Shown here: piece after piece, positions 62,499 through 64,000 of the stretch
How positions within the stretch are numbered: the first letter of the stretch is position 1
Layout of the letters: every line of letters begins with the position of its first letter
Origin: Bordetella parapertussis
GTDB lineage: Bacteria; Pseudomonadota; Gammaproteobacteria; Burkholderiales; JACQAP01
Direction of reading: 5' to 3'
Assembly: GCA_945900965.1 (NCBI GenBank)
Contig: CAMDKM010000009.1
Span: 1-64,000, forward strand
Length of the DNA stretch: 64,000 nucleotides
Made by a program: the position numbers and the translations under genes
The notes under the pieces: model-generated
What the model was told of the DNA's origin: nothing
The model's database searches: none
What the model saw: only the letters and a program-made list of their open reading frames with translations

Positions 62499-64000
62499 GC
62501 AAGCCGATCAAGGTGCTGGATCACGCCGTGCCGAACCGGCCGCTGTCGGACAAGAAAATCGAGTGCAACGCCTGTCCGGTGTTGTGCCAGATCAGCGATG
62601 GGCGCACCGGCGCCTGCGATCGCTGGGGCAATGTCGGCGGCGTGCTCACACGGGTGGATCCGGTGGTGTTGTTCCGCAAGGTGGCGCGTGCCGAAGGCGA
62701 AGTTACCGGTTTTCTTGGCGGCGAAGAATGGGATGGCGGCCTCGTGCGCGATGCGCCGGTGTTTGTTTCAGGCGTGGGCTCGGGTACCACTTATCCGGAT
62801 TACAAGCCGGCGCCATTTATCGTGAGCGCGCAACACGCGGGCGTAGACATGGTCACTGTGGTGACCGAAGGTATCTTCAGTTACTGCGGATTCAAGGTGA
62901 AGATCGACACCGACCGCTGGCTCGGGCCGGAGCAGGCCACGGTGCGGTGCAAGGGCGAGGCGGTCGGGCATGTCACCACCGCGGAGTACGGCTCGCAGAT
63001 GCTCTCGCTGGGCGGCGTGCATCACCTCACCGGCGGCAGCAAGAAGGAGGGCCGCGTGACCTGCGAGATGATGATGGAACTCGGTAACAAGCAGGCGGTG
63101 AAACTGGAGATCGACGGCGGGGCGCGTTTGCGGATTCAGGCCAATCGTGCGCCGCTGATCAACGGCGTGGAAGAGCGCCGCATGCGGGTGGGCTGCGGCT
63201 CGGCCACCATTGGCATTTTCGCCAAGCAGTGGTTCCGTCACGCCGATGAAGTGGTGGTGGTGGACGACCATATCACCGGGGTGCTGACCGAACATCAGGC
63301 CGGCCGCTGTCTCGACATGCCGCCTTCCGGCATCAAGATTCGCGGGCGCAAGTCCACGCCTGGGCGTTATTTCCAGGTGGCCAAGCCCGGTACCGGATGG
63401 GGTGGCACCGACATCACCGATCCGCTGACGATTGTTACCGGCTTCGACGCGGAAGTGGCCCGGCCCGGCAGCCGCATTCTGATGGTGTCCACCACCGGAG
63501 AAGATGCGGCGTTTTTTGTGCTCGATGAGAAGTTGCGCTTGATGCCTGCACCGATGCCGGCGCCCCTGCAAAAGGTAGTGGATCGCATCGGAGAAAACTG
63601 CGAGCCCTCGCTGGCAACCGTGCTGTTCATGGCCGGCGCCGGCGGCAGCCTGCGCGCCGGCGTGACCGACAATCCGGTGCGCCTCACTCGCTCGGTGCAG
63701 GAGTTGCTGGTGAATGTCACCTGCGGCGGCGCTCCGGCCTATGTGTGGCCGGGCGGTGGCATCACGGTCATGGTGGATGTTGCGCGCATGCCCGACAACT
63801 CGTTCGGCACCGTGCCCACACCGGCCATTGTCGCACCGATCGAATTCAGCATGCGGCTCGCCGATTACGAGCGCCTCGGCGGACACATGGATCGCGTGCG
63901 CACGGTCGACGACGTGATGAAAAACGAACGGGTGCGAATGGTGGAGTGGGACGGGTTGAATCCGTGGCCATTGTTTGACGCGGTGAAGGGGGAAGGGTGA
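62495..64000 (+). CDS. 6-hydroxynicotinate reductase-like iron-sulfur protein
   Basis: 501 residues; the start overlaps the hydroxylase stop as ATGA, and the stop codon is the last three bases of the window. The N-terminus holds a 4Fe-4S pattern C-x2-C-x3-C-x9-C (ECNACPVLCQ, then GRTGACDRW). The rest shows GSGTTYPDYKPAPF, GGVHHLTGGSKKEGRVTCEMMMELG and GGAPAYVWPGGGITVMVDVARMP. I take it as the ferredoxin-dependent 6-hydroxynicotinate reductase (Hnr) family known from anaerobic nicotinate breakdown. The recognition is by overall pattern. Together with the hydroxylase it would do two successive steps, hydroxylation then ring reduction. Confidence 0.6.
   Translation: MSKPIKVLDHAVPNRPLSDKKIECNACPVLCQISDGRTGACDRWGNVGGVLTRVDPVVLFRKVARAEGEVTGFLGGEEWDGGLVRDAPVFVSGVGSGTTYPDYKPAPFIVSAQHAGVDMVTVVTEGIFSYCGFKVKIDTDRWLGPEQATVRCKGEAVGHVTTAEYGSQMLSLGGVHHLTGGSKKEGRVTCEMMMELGNKQAVKLEIDGGARLRIQANRAPLINGVEERRMRVGCGSATIGIFAKQWFRHADEVVVVDDHITGVLTEHQAGRCLDMPPSGIKIRGRKSTPGRYFQVAKPGTGWGGTDITDPLTIVTGFDAEVARPGSRILMVSTTGEDAAFFVLDEKLRLMPAPMPAPLQKVVDRIGENCEPSLATVLFMAGAGGSLRAGVTDNPVRLTRSVQELLVNVTCGGAPAYVWPGGGITVMVDVARMPDNSFGTVPTPAIVAPIEFSMRLADYERLGGHMDRVRTVDDVMKNERVRMVEWDGLNPWPLFDAVKGEG

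Overview
The window reads as a chromosomal segment of a betaproteobacterium. The housekeeping order exbB-exbD-lpxK-trm112-kdsB-adk beside a divergent xseA, the mutL-miaA pair, the lpoB-ycfL pair and Gram-negative envelope genes (Kdo and lipid A enzymes, lipoproteins, beta-barrels) all fit that group. A PPi-dependent phosphofructokinase next to a K+-independent proton pyrophosphatase suggests a Rhodocyclales or Nitrosomonadales type of organism, but the genus cannot be named from the sequence. No tRNA, rRNA or CRISPR was seen.

Layout. (1) 1-142: the 3' end of a probable IS110-type transposase. (2) 725-18138: a tightly packed minus-strand exopolysaccharide operon of 13 or 14 genes. It holds three group-4 or MurG-like glycosyltransferases and a fourth MurG-like one, a heparinase II/III-like lyase, two APH-fold kinases flanking a histidine-phosphatase-fold protein, an ABC exporter, a polysaccharide deacetylase, an AlgE-like outer membrane porin, and a UDP-sugar epimerase and dehydrogenase. 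It starts at a sigma-54 promoter and ends at an intrinsic terminator. (3) 18698-21472: a membrane histidine kinase and an NtrC-type sigma-54 activator, divergent from the operon. (4) 21562-29244: pyrophosphate energetics (hppA, PPi-PFK) and the adk-kdsB-trm112-lpxK-exbD-exbB block. (5) 29699-37641: xseA, a GlcG-like secreted protein, miaA, mutL and the three-gene proton-translocating transhydrogenase. (6) 37711-40644: a 977-residue fusion of a winged-helix-like N-terminus, a very long charged helix, one membrane segment and an AsmA-like domain. (7) 40655-47153: a MobA-like nucleotidyltransferase, amiC, tsaE, a LysR regulator, ilvD, small proteins and an exported intradiol dioxygenase. (8) 47392-52645: an aldolase, alkaline phosphatase and Slam-like barrel operon facing a FecR-domain protein. 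(9) 53082-58611: lipoproteins (LpoB, YcfL, COG3014), an unknown protein, a membrane protein, an SDR and an alpha/beta hydrolase. (10) 58877-64000: a molybdenum hydroxylase and a 6-hydroxynicotinate-reductase-like protein.

How it may work together. Three sites with the sigma-54 pattern (GG and GC ten bases apart in good sequence context) lie upstream of the exopolysaccharide operon (18237-18251), the fecR gene (52741-52755) and the aldolase-phosphatase-barrel operon (47328-47343). The only sigma-54 activator in the window is next to the first of these. The working idea is one kinase-controlled sigma-54 regulon that builds, exports and anchors a surface polysaccharide. The kinase-phosphatase-kinase module inside the operon, with a phosphatase that lacks its second catalytic histidine, is the least explained part and the best candidate for undescribed biology.

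A second theme is a set of purine-rich, hairpin-forming repeats in several intergenic spaces (25226-25372, 26885-26994, 32576-32730, 49896-49911 with 51354-51468, and 56263-56390).
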